Below are positions 15,838-25,388 of a DNA stretch of 64,000 bases, in pieces. The first letter of the stretch is position 1. The number at the start of each line of letters is the position of its first letter. This DNA is from Leifsonia shinshuensis. Its GTDB lineage: Bacteria > Actinomycetota > Actinomycetes > Actinomycetales > Microbacteriaceae. The translations under genes and the position numbers were made by a program. Under the pieces are notes generated by a model, which worked only from the letters and a program-made list of their open reading frames with translations, had not been told where the DNA came from and ran no database searches. The stretch is from positions 1,302,001 through 1,366,000 of the forward strand of contig NZ_JAVDVK010000001.1 of the NCBI RefSeq assembly GCF_031456835.1. The letters are read 5' to 3'.

Positions 15838-16785
15838 TCAGCCGCCGGACGCGACGAGCTGCACCCGCAGCGAGTCGACGCGGGTGGCGATCACGTCGTC
15901 CGCCGCCCAGCGCTGCGCCAGGCGCGCCAGGATGGCGTCCAGCTCCTCGCGCGTGAGGCCCGCCGCGAGGGCCAGCCGGACCACGAGCTCCTCCCCGGCG
16001 AGCCGGCTCTGCGGGTCGCCGGACACGAGTTCGACGTCATGCACGCCGAGCTCCGAACCGATGGATGCGCGGAACGCCGCCTCGACCTCGGGATCGCGGT
16101 CGCTCGGCAGCCACCGGGTGCCCTGCGCGACGGCCCACACCGCCGGGCGCCGGAGCACGAACTCGGTCTCCGACGTCGGATCGAGCACGATCAGCTCGGT
16201 CCCCTCGGCCGCGGCCGCCAGGGCGGCGCGCCGGCCCTCGACCGGCACGGGCCGGGCCGACGGGTTCCAGGTCTGCAGCGCCGTCACCGACGAGAAGACG
16301 GGCTGCACCGTGCGCCCGTCGGGACCCGCCACGGTCACGATCGAGAGCTCCTGCGACTTGTCGACGAGCAGACCTGCGGCGTTCTCCTCGTGCTCGCCGA
16401 GCTCGGCCATCAGCGGGATCAGCAGCCGGGACTCGCGCAGCGCATCCACGACCGCCTCGGCGCCGGCGTCCCCCGCCCGGAAGGCCACCAGGGCGCCCAG
16501 CAGGGCCGGAGGCGCCGTGCCGTCGTCGTCGCCGAACGGGTTGTCATCGAAGGAGCGGCCCTCCCACGGCTGACCCGCCGAATCGGCGAGGGAGGCGGCG
16601 AAGCCGGCGAGACGCGCGGCCCCGGTCTCGCTGGGGCGTGCGGCGGTCGGCCCCGCGGCGGTCGGCCCCGCGGCGGTCGGCCCCGCGTCCGTGGCCTGCT
16701 CCGCGCGCTCGCGGGCAGCGTCCCCGTCGCCCGCCGAGCGGCCCGACGGATCGGCCTGGTCGCCGCGGTCAGCGTCCCGCGACAT
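15838..16785 (-). CDS. SseB-family protein
   Basis: 315 residues. An N-terminal low-complexity tract of about 60 residues includes [15 protein letters not shown]. It is followed by SseB-like sequence: [41 protein letters not shown] and [24 protein letters not shown]. SseB-domain proteins are of uncertain function. Its start lies inside the 3' end of priA (17-base overlap), making it the last gene of the his operon segment. Confidence 0.82.
   Translation of the reverse strand: MSRDADRGDQADPSGRSAGDGDAARERAEQATDAGPTAAGPTAAGPTAARPSETGAARLAGFAASLADSAGQPWEGRSFDDNPFGDDDGTAPPALLGALVAFRAGDAGAEAVVDALRESRLLIPLMAELGEHEENAAGLLVDKSQELSIVTVAGPDGRTVQPVFSSVTALQTWNPSARPVPVEGRRAALAAAAEGTELIVLDPTSETEFVLRRPAVWAVAQGTRWLPSDRDPEVEAAFRASIGSELGVHDVELVSGDPQSRLAGEELVVRLALAAGLTREELDAILARLAQRWAADDVIATRVDSLRVQLVASGG
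16640..16685 (-). repeat. Three tandem 15-nt repeats inside the SseB gene
   Basis: The unit GCGGTCGGCCCCGCG repeats three times head to tail and encodes the TAAGP motif. In-frame minisatellite; copy number may vary between strains. Approximate ends. Confidence 0.6.
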
Positions 16786-17515
16786 CCAGCGCCTCGGGCA
16801 GGGTGAACGCGCCCGCGTAGAGCGCCTTGCCGACGATCGCGCCCTCGAGCCCGAGCGGCACCAACTCGCGGAGCGCCGCGATGTCGTCGAGGTTCGAGAT
16901 GCCGCCGGAGGCGACGACCGGACGCTCGGTGCGGTCGAGCACCTCACGCAGCAGGTCGAGGTTCGGGCCGCGCAGCGTGCCGTCCTTGGTGACGTCGGTC
17001 ACGACGTAGCGGGCGCAGCCGGCGTCTTCGAGGCGTGCGAGCACCTCCCAGAGGTCGCCGCCCTCGCGCGTCCAGCCGCGCGCTGCCAGGGTTGTGCCGC
17101 GCACATCCAGGCCGACGGCGATGGCCTCGCCGTAGGTGCTGATGGCGCTGGCGGCCCACTCCGGGTTCTCCAGCGCCGCCGTGCCGAGGTTGACCCGCGT
17201 CGCGCCCGCTTCGAGCGCCTGCTCGAGCGACGCATCGTCGCGGATGCCGCCGGAGAGCTCGATGCTGACGCCGTGCACCTGGTGGATGACGCGCTTCAGC
17301 AGCGACCGGTTCTCACCGCGGCCGAACGCCGCGTCGAGGTCGACGAGGTGGATCCACTCCGCACCCGCGTCCGCCCACTCGGCGGCCGCGTCGACCGGGT
17401 CGCCGTAGCTGGTCTCACTACCCGCCTCGCCCTGGGTGAGCCGGACGGCCTTGCCGTCGGCGACATCCACCGCGGGGAGCAGGACGAGCCGGGGCGTGCT
17501 GATGAAGTCGGTCAT
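16769..17515 (-). CDS. priA: Bifunctional HisA/TrpF phosphoribosyl isomerase
   Basis: 248 residues, (beta/alpha)8 barrel. [20 protein letters not shown] near the N-terminus, [27 protein letters not shown] and [13 protein letters not shown] are typical of HisA/PriA. In actinobacteria without a separate trpF this enzyme serves both histidine (ProFAR isomerisation) and tryptophan (PRA isomerisation) synthesis. It sits 70 bases after hisH. ATG at 17515. Confidence 0.9.
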   Translation of the reverse strand: MTDFISTPRLVLLPAVDVADGKAVRLTQGEAGSETSYGDPVDAAAEWADAGAEWIHLVDLDAAFGRGENRSLLKRVIHQVHGVSIELSGGIRDDASLEQALEAGATRVNLGTAALENPEWAASAISTYGEAIAVGLDVRGTTLAARGWTREGGDLWEVLARLEDAGCARYVVTDVTKDGTLRGPNLDLLREVLDRTERPVVASGGISNLDDIAALRELVPLGLEGAIVGKALYAGAFTLPEALDVAGR

Positions 17516-17585
17516 GTGGTTCCTCGTGTCGGTCCGGCGCTGCGGACGGGATGGGGCGGTGGGATGCTGCGGGCAGCCGCCGCGG

Positions 17586-18227
17586 TCAGAGCGAGCGGAC
17601 CCAGTTGCGCAGCAGCTGCAGCCCGGCCTGCCCGGACTTCTCCGGGTGGAACTGCGTGGCGCTCAGCGGTCCGTTCTCGACGGCGGCGACGAACGGCGTG
17701 CCGTGGTCGGCCCACGTCACCACAGGTGACGGGAACGGCGGTTCGGGGGCGAGCGTCCAGTCCTGCACTGCGTAGGAGTGGACGAAGTAGAACCGCTCGT
17801 CCTGGAGGCCGGCGAACAGCGTGGAGTCCTCGGGGGCGCGGACCGTGTTCCAGCCCATGTGCGGCACCACGTCGGCACGCAGGAGGTCGACCGTGCCCGG
17901 CCACTCCCCCAGCCCCTCGGTCTCGATGCCGTGCTCGACTCCGCGGTCGAACATGACCTGCATCCCGACGCAGATGCCGAGCACCGGCCGCCCTCCGGCG
18001 AGGCGCCGGTCGACGACCTCGTCCCCGTGCGAGGCGCGCAGCGCCTCGGCGACGGCGGTGAACGCACCGACACCGGGGACCAGCAGGCCGTCGGCCTCCT
18101 GCGCGCGGCGGCGGTTGCCGGTCAGCTCCACGTCGGCGCCTGCGGCTTCGAGCGCCTTGACGGCCGAGTGGACGTTGCCCGACCCGTAGTCGAAGACGAC
18201 GACCTTCGGAGCGCGCCCGTCGGTCAC
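17586..18227 (-). CDS. hisH: Imidazole glycerol phosphate synthase, glutamine amidotransferase subunit
   Basis: 213 residues, class I glutaminase: nucleophile Cys in [10 protein letters not shown] and His-x-Glu in [10 protein letters not shown] complete the triad. Works with HisF (not in this window) to make IGP and AICAR using glutamine. GTG start overlaps the hisB stop by 4 bases. Confidence 0.93.
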   Translation of the reverse strand: MTDGRAPKVVVFDYGSGNVHSAVKALEAAGADVELTGNRRRAQEADGLLVPGVGAFTAVAEALRASHGDEVVDRRLAGGRPVLGICVGMQVMFDRGVEHGIETEGLGEWPGTVDLLRADVVPHMGWNTVRAPEDSTLFAGLQDERFYFVHSYAVQDWTLAPEPPFPSPVVTWADHGTPFVAAVENGPLSATQFHPEKSGQAGLQLLRNWVRSL

Positions 18228-18826
18228 AGCGCGCCCTTCGTCGAGGGGATGCCGCTGATCAGCGGGTCGAGCGCCTTCGCCTGGCGGAACGCACGGGCGA
18301 ACGCCTTGAACTCGGCCTCCGCGATGTGGTGCGGGTCGCGGCCGCCGATCACGGTGATGTGCGTGGTGAGCGCGGCGTTGAACGAGATCGCCTCGAAGAC
18401 GTGACGGACCATCGACCCGGTGAAGTGCCCGCCGATCAGGTGCAGCTCGAAGCCGGCGGGCTCGCCGCTGTGCACGAGGTAGGGGCGGCCCGAGATGTCG
18501 ACGACCGCCTGCACGAGCGCTTCGTCCAACGGAACGAGCGCGTCGCCGTAGCGGGAGATGCCCGACTTGTCGCCCAGGGCCTGCCGGATGGCCTGCCCGA
18601 GCACGATGCCGACGTCCTCCACCGTGTGGTGCACGTCGATGTCGGTGTCGCCGGTCGCGCGGATGCGCAGATCGGTGAGCGAGTGCTTGGCGAACGCGGT
18701 CAGCAGGTGGTCGTAGAACGGGACGCTCGTCTGGATGTCGGAGGTGCCGGTGCCGTCGAGGTCGAGGCTCAGCTCGATGCTCGACTCGCTCGTCTCCCGC
18801 GTGACCGTGGCGGCGCGATTCGTCAT
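18224..18826 (-). CDS. hisB: Imidazoleglycerol-phosphate dehydratase
   Basis: 200 residues, a monofunctional dehydratase (no phosphatase domain). Both metal-binding repeats are seen: HHTVEDVGI and HHIAEAEFK. The [15 protein letters not shown] element is typical. It catalyses IGP to imidazole acetol phosphate. Overlaps hisC by 4 bases. Confidence 0.94.
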   Translation of the reverse strand: MTNRAATVTRETSESSIELSLDLDGTGTSDIQTSVPFYDHLLTAFAKHSLTDLRIRATGDTDIDVHHTVEDVGIVLGQAIRQALGDKSGISRYGDALVPLDEALVQAVVDISGRPYLVHSGEPAGFELHLIGGHFTGSMVRHVFEAISFNAALTTHITVIGGRDPHHIAEAEFKAFARAFRQAKALDPLISGIPSTKGAL

Positions 18827-19968
18827 AGGTCCGAGTCTACCGGGGCGCCCTGCGACCGCTCCGGCGCCTCATCCTCCGCCGCGGCGGCGCCCGGACGCCC
18901 GAGCGCGGCCAGCGCCTCGAGGAACGCGGTGGTCTCGGCTTCCGTCCCGGCGGTGACCCGCAGGTGGTGCGGGATGCCGACATCCCGGATCAGGATGCCG
19001 CGCTCGGCCAGCGCCTCGAAAGTCGCCTGCGGGTCGCTCATACCCCCGAACAGCACGAAGTTGCTGCCCGAGCGGTGCGGCGTGTAGCCGAGGCGGCGCA
19101 GCTCGGAGACGAGCCGGTCGCGCTGTGTGCGGATCTCGCCGACGGTGGCCAGCATCTCGTCCGCGTGGGCGAGCGCGCCGAGCGCCGCCGCCTGCGTGAG
19201 TGCGGACAGGTGGTACGGGAGGCGGACCAGCCGCAGCGCGTCGACCACGGCCGGGTCGGCGGCGAGATAGCCGACGCGGGCGCCCGCGAACGCGAACGCC
19301 TTGCTCATGGTCCGCGAGATCAGGAGGCGCGGTCGGCCCGGCAGCAGGGTGAGCGCGGACGGCACGCCGTCGGGCAGGAACTCGGCGTAGGCCTCGTCGA
19401 CGACGACGATGCCGCGGGCGGCGGCGTACGCCGCCTCGATCGTCTCGATGCCGAGCGGCGTGCCGGTCGGGTTGTTCGGCGAGCAGAGGATCACGATGTC
19501 CGGGTCGAGGTCGCGGATCTGCGACGCGGCCGTCTCCGGTGTGAGCTCGTAGTCCGCGTCGCGGGTGCCCGCCAGGTACTCGGTGCCGGTCCCGGCCGCG
19601 AGCAGCGGGTACATCGAGTAGGTCGGGGCGAAGCCGAGCAGCGTGCGCCCCGGACCGCCGAACGCCTGAAGGATGTGCTGCAGCACCTCGTTCGAGCCGT
19701 TGGCCGCCCAGATCTGCTCCGGCGTGAGGTCGTGCCCGAGGTAGCGGGCGAACGCCTCGCGGAGCTCGGTGAACTCCCGATCCGGGTACCGGTTGACTCC
19801 GCCGACGGCGGCCGCGACGCGAGCGACGATGTCCGAGGCGACGTCCTCGGGCACCGGATGCGTGTTCTCATTCACATTGAGCGCGACGGGAACCGGACGC
19901 TGAGGCGCGCCGTACGGCGAACGACCACGGAGGTCGTCGCGGATCGGCAGCTCGGAGAGAGAAGTCAC
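18823..19968 (-). CDS. hisC: Histidinol-phosphate aminotransferase
   Basis: 381 residues, class I/II PLP aminotransferase. The PLP Lys lies in [17 protein letters not shown], and [10 protein letters not shown] is the cofactor loop. It makes histidinol phosphate from imidazole acetol phosphate. GTG at 19968 with a TACGAT -10 at 19975-19980, 6 bases upstream: probably leaderless and the head of hisC-hisB-hisH-priA-sseB. hisD and hisF are not here. Confidence 0.92.
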   Translation of the reverse strand: MTSLSELPIRDDLRGRSPYGAPQRPVPVALNVNENTHPVPEDVASDIVARVAAAVGGVNRYPDREFTELREAFARYLGHDLTPEQIWAANGSNEVLQHILQAFGGPGRTLLGFAPTYSMYPLLAAGTGTEYLAGTRDADYELTPETAASQIRDLDPDIVILCSPNNPTGTPLGIETIEAAYAAARGIVVVDEAYAEFLPDGVPSALTLLPGRPRLLISRTMSKAFAFAGARVGYLAADPAVVDALRLVRLPYHLSALTQAAALGALAHADEMLATVGEIRTQRDRLVSELRRLGYTPHRSGSNFVLFGGMSDPQATFEALAERGILIRDVGIPHHLRVTAGTEAETTAFLEALAALGRPGAAAAEDEAPERSQGAPVDSDL

Positions 19969-20029
19969 CGTTCAATCGTAGCCAGGGCGATGGATGCGCT
20001 ACGCCCGATGACGGGCCGCTCGCGCGCGC

Positions 20030-20410
20030 TCAGTGCGCGTACTTCGCCGGGATCGCGAGCTGCTGGCCGGGCGACACCACCGCGGACTCGAGGCCGTTGA
20101 GCGAGACGAGGTCGGCGATCACGTCGCGCGGATCCGCGTTCGGGGCCACGCGCTCGGCGACCGACCAGAGCGAGTCGCCGGACTCGACCGTCACGTACTG
20201 GAAGCTGACGTGGGTCTGCTCGCCGTTCGCGACCGCTCCGCCGCCGTTGAGGGCGAAGACCAGTGCGCCGATGACGAGGGGAAGGGCGACGAGTGCGGAC
20301 AGGACCGCGCGGCCGCGACGGGTGAGGCGCAGTCGGACGCGGGCGCCCTCGGGCAGGGGCGGGACCGCACGCAGGGCGGGAACCGACTCGCTCATCAGTA
20401 CTGCACTCAT
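20030..20410 (-). CDS. LysM-domain membrane protein, DivS/ChiZ-like SOS cell-division inhibitor candidate
   Basis: 126 residues. A basic cytoplasmic N-terminus and one helix (about 37-53, [17 protein letters not shown]) lead to a C-terminal LysM domain ([19 protein letters not shown] to [12 protein letters not shown]). It is divergent from lexA. In Corynebacterium (divS) and Mycobacterium (Rv2719c/ChiZ) the lexA neighbour with this layout is an SOS-induced division inhibitor, comparable to Bacillus YneA. An SOS-like box lies at 20451-20466, 40 bases upstream. Role inferred from context. Confidence 0.75.
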   Translation of the reverse strand: MSAVLMSESVPALRAVPPLPEGARVRLRLTRRGRAVLSALVALPLVIGALVFALNGGGAVANGEQTHVSFQYVTVESGDSLWSVAERVAPNADPRDVIADLVSLNGLESAVVSPGQQLAIPAKYAH

Positions 20411-20450
20411 GGCCGTGACCTCCTCAGACTCGCGGGTGCGAAGCTGTGTT

Positions 20451-20466
20451 CCGAATGTATCTTCGA
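20451..20466 (-). promoter_or_regulatory. Probable LexA box (SOS box) upstream of the LysM gene
   Basis: CCGAATGTATCTTCGA compared with the actinobacterial consensus TCGAAC-N4-GTTCGA matches 9 of 12 conserved positions. It is close in sequence to the recA site at 33464-33479 and lies 40 bases upstream of the start at 20410. Confidence 0.55.
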
Positions 20467-20526
20467 ATGTCTGAATCCGCAAGGCGCCCTCGGACGAGGA
20501 ATTCAGGGACGAAGTTCGCGACACAC

Positions 20527-20542
20527 TCGAACACATGTTTGT
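20527..20542 (+). promoter_or_regulatory. LexA box in the lexA promoter
   Basis: TCGAACACATGTTTGT matches the actinobacterial SOS box TCGAAC-N4-GTTCGA, with deviations only in the right half. It is 115 bases before the lexA GTG and supports autorepression of lexA. The divergent region 20411-20656 holds both SOS boxes and no gene. Confidence 0.75.
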
Positions 20543-20656
20543 CTTCCCCTTCCGACGCGGATACAGTTTCGACTGTCTGAGGACATCAGATCAGGGACCA
20601 CCGACATTCGTACCGGGAGCACCCCCGGACGACGCCGACGCCAGGAGAGGACGCCC

Positions 20657-21334
20657 GTGTCGAACGAGAACCAGGCCCGCGGGGGCACCCGCCGCCGGAA
20701 GAACCTCAGCGACAAGCAGCTCGCGATCCTCGACGTGATCCAGCGCTCGGTGAGCCAGCGGGGCTATCCGCCGAGCATGCGCGAGATCGGCGACGCGGTC
20801 GGCCTCTCCTCCCTCTCCTCGGTCACCCACCAGCTGAACCAGCTGGAGCTGAGCGGCTACCTGCGTCGCGACCCGAACCGTCCGCGCGCGCTCGAGATCC
20901 TCATCGACCTGCCGTCGTCGGGCCCGACCCCGGACTACGAGAACCAGACGCCCGTCGGCGACGCCGCCATGGTGCCGCTCGTCGGCCGCATCGCCGCCGG
21001 CATCCCGATCACCGCGGAGCAGCAGGTCGACGAGGTGTTCCCGCTCCCCCGCCAGCTGGTCGGCAACGGCGAGCTGTTCATGCTGAAGGTCGTCGGCGAG
21101 TCCATGATCGACGCGGCCATCTGCGACGGCGACTGGGTCGTGGTCCGCGCGCAGAACACGGCGGAGAACGGCGACATCGTTGCGGCGATGCTCGACGAGG
21201 AGGCCACGGTGAAGGTCTTCCGCCAGCGCGACGGCCACACCTGGCTGCTGCCCCGCAACTCCAACTTCGAGCCGATCCTGGGCGACTTCGCCACCGTCCT
21301 CGGCAAGGTCGTCGCGGTCCTCCGCGCGGTCTGA
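20657..21334 (+). CDS. lexA: LexA repressor
   Basis: 225 residues. The N-terminal winged helix reads [20 protein letters not shown], with [12 protein letters not shown] as recognition helix. The C-terminal S24 peptidase domain has the Ala-Gly cleavage site in GRIAAGIPI, the Ser nucleophile in GESMIDAAI and Lys in EATVKVF. It represses SOS genes and self-cleaves with RecA filaments. GTG at 20657 with AGGAGAGG upstream; the upstream open frame is not protein-like. Confidence 0.96.
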   Translation: MSNENQARGGTRRRKNLSDKQLAILDVIQRSVSQRGYPPSMREIGDAVGLSSLSSVTHQLNQLELSGYLRRDPNRPRALEILIDLPSSGPTPDYENQTPVGDAAMVPLVGRIAAGIPITAEQQVDEVFPLPRQLVGNGELFMLKVVGESMIDAAICDGDWVVVRAQNTAENGDIVAAMLDEEATVKVFRQRDGHTWLLPRNSNFEPILGDFATVLGKVVAVLRAV

Positions 21335-21341
21335 CGAGGAG

Positions 21342-21698
21342 TCAGGCCCAGCCGAGTTCGCGAAGCCGGTCGTCCGACAGCCCGAAGTAGTGCCCGATCT
21401 CGTGCACCAGGGTGACGCGGACGCGCGCCCGCAACTCCTCGACGCTCGAGCTCGACGCCTCGAGGTTGTTGCGGAACAGCGTGATCCGGTCCGGCAGCTC
21501 CCCGAACCCGTAGACGGACCGCCGCGTCAGCGGCCGCCCGCTGTACAGCCCGAACAGCCGCGGGCGCGCGCTCGGCGGCTGGTCCTCGATCAGGATGGCG
21601 ACGTTCTCCAACGGCCCCACCATGTCGTCCGGCAGCTCGTCGAAGATCTCGCCGACCATCCGCTCGAACTCGTCGTCCGCGATCCTCATCGCCGGCAC
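21342..21698 (-). CDS. Small zincin-like metallopeptidase family protein
   Basis: 118 residues with HEIGHYFGLSD near the C-terminus, the HExxHxxGxxD zinc signature of the zincin_1 (PF06262-like) family of small bacterial proteins. Substrates are unknown. Start is the GTG at 21698 or the ATG three codons later (MRIADDEFERMV), which matches how most relatives begin. Its stop is 7 bases from the lexA stop on the opposite strand. Confidence 0.82.
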   Translation of the reverse strand: MPAMRIADDEFERMVGEIFDELPDDMVGPLENVAILIEDQPPSARPRLFGLYSGRPLTRRSVYGFGELPDRITLFRNNLEASSSSVEELRARVRVTLVHEIGHYFGLSDDRLRELGWA

Positions 21699-21762
21699 CG
21701 CCGCACCATGCGCCCATCCTCACACGCCGGGTGGCCGAAACAGGCGATGCCGGAAACGGCGC

Positions 21763-21795
21763 CGGCCCCGGTTCGCTGTGCGCGTACCGGGGCCG
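21763..21795 (-). terminator. Candidate terminator after metE
   Basis: CGGCCCCGGT at 21763-21772 pairs with ACCGGGGCCG at 21786-21795, a 10-bp stem with a 13-base loop, 28 bases downstream of the metE stop. Only a short T run follows on the minus strand (CGTTTCC), so termination strength is doubtful. Confidence 0.45.
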
Positions 21796-21822
21796 ACGGC
21801 CGTTCTGCTGATGACGGGAACG

Positions 21823-24171
21823 TCAGGCGGTGACCGCCGCCCGCTCCCGCACTCCGCGCGTGGCCTCGATGATGTTCCGCAGCGACGCGACCGTCTCGTC
21901 GTAGCCGCGGGTCTTCAGCCCGCAGTCCGGGTTCACCCAGAGCTGACGCCCGGGGATCGCGCTCAGCGCCGTCTCCAGCAGCTCGGTGACCTCGGTGACC
22001 GACGGAACGCGCGGCGAGTGGATGTCGTACACGCCCGGCCCGATGCCGTGCTCGAACCCGGACCGCTGGATGTCGTGCACGACCTCCATGCGGCTCCGCG
22101 CGGCCTCGATGCTGGTGACGTCGGCATCCAGGTTGCGGATCGCGTCGATCACCACGCCGAACTCCGAGTAGCAGAGGTGCGTGTGGATCTGCGTGCGGTC
22201 GGCGACGCCGGAGGTCGCCAGCCGGAACGAGCCGACCGACCACTCCAGGTACTCGTCCTGCGCCGACTTCTTCAGCGGCAGCAGCTCGCGCAGGGCGGGC
22301 TCGTCGACCTGCACGACGCGGATGCCCGCGGCCTCGAGGTCGGCGATCTCGTCGCGGAGCGCGAGCGCGACCTGACGGGCGGTCTCGCCCAGCGGCTGGT
22401 CGTCGCGCACGAACGACCAGGCGAGGATGGTGACCGGCCCGGTCAGCATCCCCTTGACCGGCTTCTCGGTGAGGCTCTGCGTGTACGCCGACCAGTCGAC
22501 CGTGATCGGCGCCGGACGCGACACGTCGCCCCAGAGGATCGACGGGCGCGTGCAGCGCGAGCCGTACGACTGCACCCAGCCGTTCTGCGTCACCGCGAAG
22601 CCGTCCAGGTTCTCGGCGAAGTACTGCACCATGTCGTTGCGCTCGGGCTCGCCGTGCACGATGACGTCGATGCCGATCTCCTCCTGCAGGTCGACGACCC
22701 GCTTGATCTCGTCGCGCATCCGGCCCAGGTACTCGGCCTCGGTGATGAGGCCCTTCGCCAGCTGGGCGCGCGACCGGCGGATGTCCGCGGTCTGCGGGAA
22801 CGAGCCGATCGTGGTGGTCGGGAGGAACGGCAGGCCGAGCGCCTCGTCCTGCGCCGCCTGGCGGGCGGTGTAGTCGCCGCGACGGAAGTCGGCGCGGGTG
22901 AGGGCGGCCTCGCGCTCCCGCACGGCGGGGACGCGCACGCCGGGCGCCGACGCGCGGTCGGCGAGGGCCGCGGTCGCAGCGGTGAGCTCGTCCTGGATGG
23001 CCTCGTGACCGTCGACGAGTCCGCGGGCGAGCACCGCCACCTGGGCGACCTTCTGGTCGGCGAACGCGAGCCACGTCTTGAGTCGCGCATCCAGGTCCGG
23101 CTCGTCGTCCACGTCGTGCGGGACGTGCAGCAGCGAGGTGGAGGTCGAGACCGCGACGTCGGGGCTCAGCGACAGCAGCTCGGTCAGTTTGCCGAAGGCC
23201 GCCTCGAGGTCGCCGCGCCAGATGTTGTGGCCGTCGATCACGCCGCCGACCAGGGTCTTGCCCGCGAGGGCGGAGGCCGTGGCCGCGTCGAGACCGGTGG
23301 GGATGCTCCCCCGCACCAGGTCGAGGGAGATCGCCTCGACCGGGCTGGCCGCGAGCGGCGCGAGGGCGTCGTCCAGGCTGCCGTAGGGCGCCGCGACGAA
23401 GATCGCGGGCCGCTCCGCCGCCGAGCCGAGGTCGGCGTAGGTGGTGCTCACGGCGGCGAGCACCACATCCCGCGGCTCGTCGATGCTCTCGCTCACCAGG
23501 GCCGGCTCGTCCAGTTGCACCCACGGCGCGCCGGCGGCCGCCAGACGGGCGAGCAGCTCGCGGTAGACCGGCAGGAGGTCGGCCAGGCGCGAGAGCGGGC
23601 GGAAGCCCTCCGGGGCGTCGTCGCTCGGCTTGCTGAGCAGCAGGAAGGTGACCGGTCCGACGACGACCGGGCGGGTCACGAAGCCCGCCTCACGCGCCTC
23701 CTCGAACTCGCGGACGACGCGGTCGGAGGCCAGGCGGAAGTCCGTCTCCGGGCCGATCTCGGGCACCAGGTAGTGGTAGTTCGAGTCGAACCACTTCGTC
23801 ATCTCCAGCGGCGGGTTCTCCCCCTCGCCGCGGGCGATCGTGAAGTAGCCGGCCAGGTCGACGGAGCCGTCCGCGCCCGCCAGCCCGGCGAACCGCCCGG
23901 GCAGCGCGCCGACAGTGACCGCCGCATCCAGCACCTGGTCGTAGTAGCTGAAGCTCTCCGGGATGGACGCGTCGGTGCGGCCGAGGCCGAGCGACGCGAG
24001 ACGCTCGCGGGTCGCGGAGCGGAGGCCGGCAGCGGTCTGCTCCAGCTCGTCGGCGGTGATGCTGCCCGCCCAGAACGCCTCGACGGCCTTCTTCAGCTCG
24101 CGGCGGCGGCCGATGCGCGGGTAGCCGATGATCGTGCCCGCCGGGAAGGCGGCGCGGGTGGTGTCGGTCAT
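21823..24171 (-). CDS. metE: Cobalamin-independent methionine synthase
   Basis: 782 residues, full length for MetE with two barrels. Zinc ligands in the C-terminal half are visible as [10 protein letters not shown] and [10 protein letters not shown]. It transfers methyl from methyltetrahydropteroyl-triglutamate to homocysteine. Its ATG overlaps the metF stop by 4 bases, so enzyme and methyl donor supply are made together. No cobalamin riboswitch is seen upstream of metF. Confidence 0.96.
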   Translation of the reverse strand: MTDTTRAAFPAGTIIGYPRIGRRRELKKAVEAFWAGSITADELEQTAAGLRSATRERLASLGLGRTDASIPESFSYYDQVLDAAVTVGALPGRFAGLAGADGSVDLAGYFTIARGEGENPPLEMTKWFDSNYHYLVPEIGPETDFRLASDRVVREFEEAREAGFVTRPVVVGPVTFLLLSKPSDDAPEGFRPLSRLADLLPVYRELLARLAAAGAPWVQLDEPALVSESIDEPRDVVLAAVSTTYADLGSAAERPAIFVAAPYGSLDDALAPLAASPVEAISLDLVRGSIPTGLDAATASALAGKTLVGGVIDGHNIWRGDLEAAFGKLTELLSLSPDVAVSTSTSLLHVPHDVDDEPDLDARLKTWLAFADQKVAQVAVLARGLVDGHEAIQDELTAATAALADRASAPGVRVPAVREREAALTRADFRRGDYTARQAAQDEALGLPFLPTTTIGSFPQTADIRRSRAQLAKGLITEAEYLGRMRDEIKRVVDLQEEIGIDVIVHGEPERNDMVQYFAENLDGFAVTQNGWVQSYGSRCTRPSILWGDVSRPAPITVDWSAYTQSLTEKPVKGMLTGPVTILAWSFVRDDQPLGETARQVALALRDEIADLEAAGIRVVQVDEPALRELLPLKKSAQDEYLEWSVGSFRLATSGVADRTQIHTHLCYSEFGVVIDAIRNLDADVTSIEAARSRMEVVHDIQRSGFEHGIGPGVYDIHSPRVPSVTEVTELLETALSAIPGRQLWVNPDCGLKTRGYDETVASLRNIIEATRGVRERAAVTA

Positions 24172-25148
24172 GCTGGTTCCTTTTCGGTGGCCGATTTCTC
24201 GGGGGTGGGGCGTGCAGGGCGGTCCGCGTCAGCGAGCGCGCCGATCCGGTCCAGCACGGACAGGACCGCCTCGTGCTGGTTGAACGTGTACAGGTGGAGG
24301 CCGGGGGCGCCGCCGTCGAGCAGGCGCTGCGCCAGCCGGGCCGCCCAGGCGATGCCGATCTCACGGCGGCCCTCGTCGGTGGGCTCGACCTCCAGCTCGA
24401 TCGCGAGGTCGCTGGGGAGGTCCTCGCCGCTGAGCTCGAGCATCCGCTTCAGCCGCGCGGGGCTCGTGACGGGCATGATCCCGGGCAGGATGGGGAAAGT
24501 CACACCGGCCTCGGCGGCGCGCTGCGTGAAGTGGAAGTAGTCCTCGGCGTGGAAGAACAGCTGCGTGATCCCGAGGTTCGCGCCCGCCGCCTGCTTCGCC
24601 AGCAGGGCGTCGATGTCCTGCGACACGGATCGTGACGACGGATGCCCGTTCGGGAACGCGGCGACGGCGATCTGCACGTGCTCGCGGTGCTCCAGCACGG
24701 CCCGGGCGTGCAGACCGGGCACCGGAAGCTCGCCGTACGGCACGCGCTCGGCCTGAACACGGTGGATGAGCTGCACCAGCTCCGCGGTCGTGCGGATGTC
24801 GCCGATCGGGTCCTCGCCCTCGGGCAGCCCGACGGGCGGGTCGCCGCGGACGGCCAGGAACCGGCGCACGCCCGCGTCGAGGAACTCGCGGATCAGACGG
24901 TTGACCTCCTCCGTGGAGGAGCCGACGCAGGTGAGGTGCGCCATCGGGCTCACGTCGGTGTGCTCCAGGATGTAGCGGAGCACCTCCAGTGACGCCGTGC
25001 GCGACGAGCCGCCGGCCCCGAACGTCACCGAGATGAAGTCGGGCCGCACTGCCGCGAGGCGGTCGATGGTGGCCGGCAGCGCAGCGGCGGCGCGCTCGTT
25101 GCGGGGAGGGTACAGCTCGAAGGAGTACCGGGCCTCGGTACAGCTCAT
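24168..25148 (-). CDS. metF: 5,10-methylenetetrahydrofolate reductase
   Basis: 326 residues. [20 protein letters not shown] at the start carries the active-site Glu of [18 protein letters not shown] and ALRGDPP-like [13 protein letters not shown] follow. FAD enzyme that makes methyl-THF for MetE. ATG at 25148 has GAGGAG 6 bases upstream. A 22-nt palindrome lies 41 bases upstream. Confidence 0.93.
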   Translation of the reverse strand: MSCTEARYSFELYPPRNERAAAALPATIDRLAAVRPDFISVTFGAGGSSRTASLEVLRYILEHTDVSPMAHLTCVGSSTEEVNRLIREFLDAGVRRFLAVRGDPPVGLPEGEDPIGDIRTTAELVQLIHRVQAERVPYGELPVPGLHARAVLEHREHVQIAVAAFPNGHPSSRSVSQDIDALLAKQAAGANLGITQLFFHAEDYFHFTQRAAEAGVTFPILPGIMPVTSPARLKRMLELSGEDLPSDLAIELEVEPTDEGRREIGIAWAARLAQRLLDGGAPGLHLYTFNQHEAVLSVLDRIGALADADRPARPTPEKSATEKEPA

Positions 25149-25188
25149 GGGCTCCTCGAATGGTCGGACAGCGGCACGGGACGACCCG

Positions 25189-25210
25189 CGCACTGTGTAA
25201 GCACAGTGCG
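25189..25210. promoter_or_regulatory. Palindrome with 9-bp arms upstream of metF
   Basis: Arms CGCACTGTG and CACAGTGCG flank TAAG. The symmetry is perfect and lies 41-62 bases before the metF start. It could be an operator for a methionine-pathway repressor or a hairpin in the 5' leader. The remaining 240-base gap (25149-25388) holds the hflX terminator candidate and a minus-strand TAGATT that may be the metF -10. Confidence 0.5.
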
Positions 25211-25298
25211 GGATCGCACGGGCGGGTGCCGGGCTCGGCTGTCGCACCACGTCAGCGGTCGCCCGCTGCGGTTGTCTGGAAATCTAGCAACGCGAAAG

Positions 25299-25349
25299 GC
25301 CGGACGGAATCGTCCGTGTCATGGTTCGACACATCGATCCCGTCCGGCC
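25299..25349 (-). terminator. Candidate terminator after hflX
   Basis: On the minus strand GGCCGGACGG (25349-25340) pairs with CCGTCCGGCC (25308-25299), followed by TTTCG. An alternative inner hairpin CGGACG-ATTC-CGTCCG uses the same 3' arm. It lies 40 bases downstream of hflX. Only three T residues follow. Confidence 0.45.
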
Positions 25350-25388
25350 TCGTCCGCTGCGGTCTCCCGCCGCGTCGCCGTCCGGCGG

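Noticed and set aside
21595..24540. Very long plus-strand open frame opposite metE/metF
   Set aside because: It is Arg/Gly/Asp-rich, mirrors the codon structure of metE on the other strand and has no family features; it is an antisense effect of high GC. The same holds for long frames at 2419-3490, 36411-38966, 39017-40918, 47830-49767, 53898-55991 and 58271-62710.
25149..25388. Cobalamin riboswitch upstream of metF-metE
   Set aside because: No B12-box-like sequence is seen, and the region is largely taken by the palindrome and the hflX terminator.
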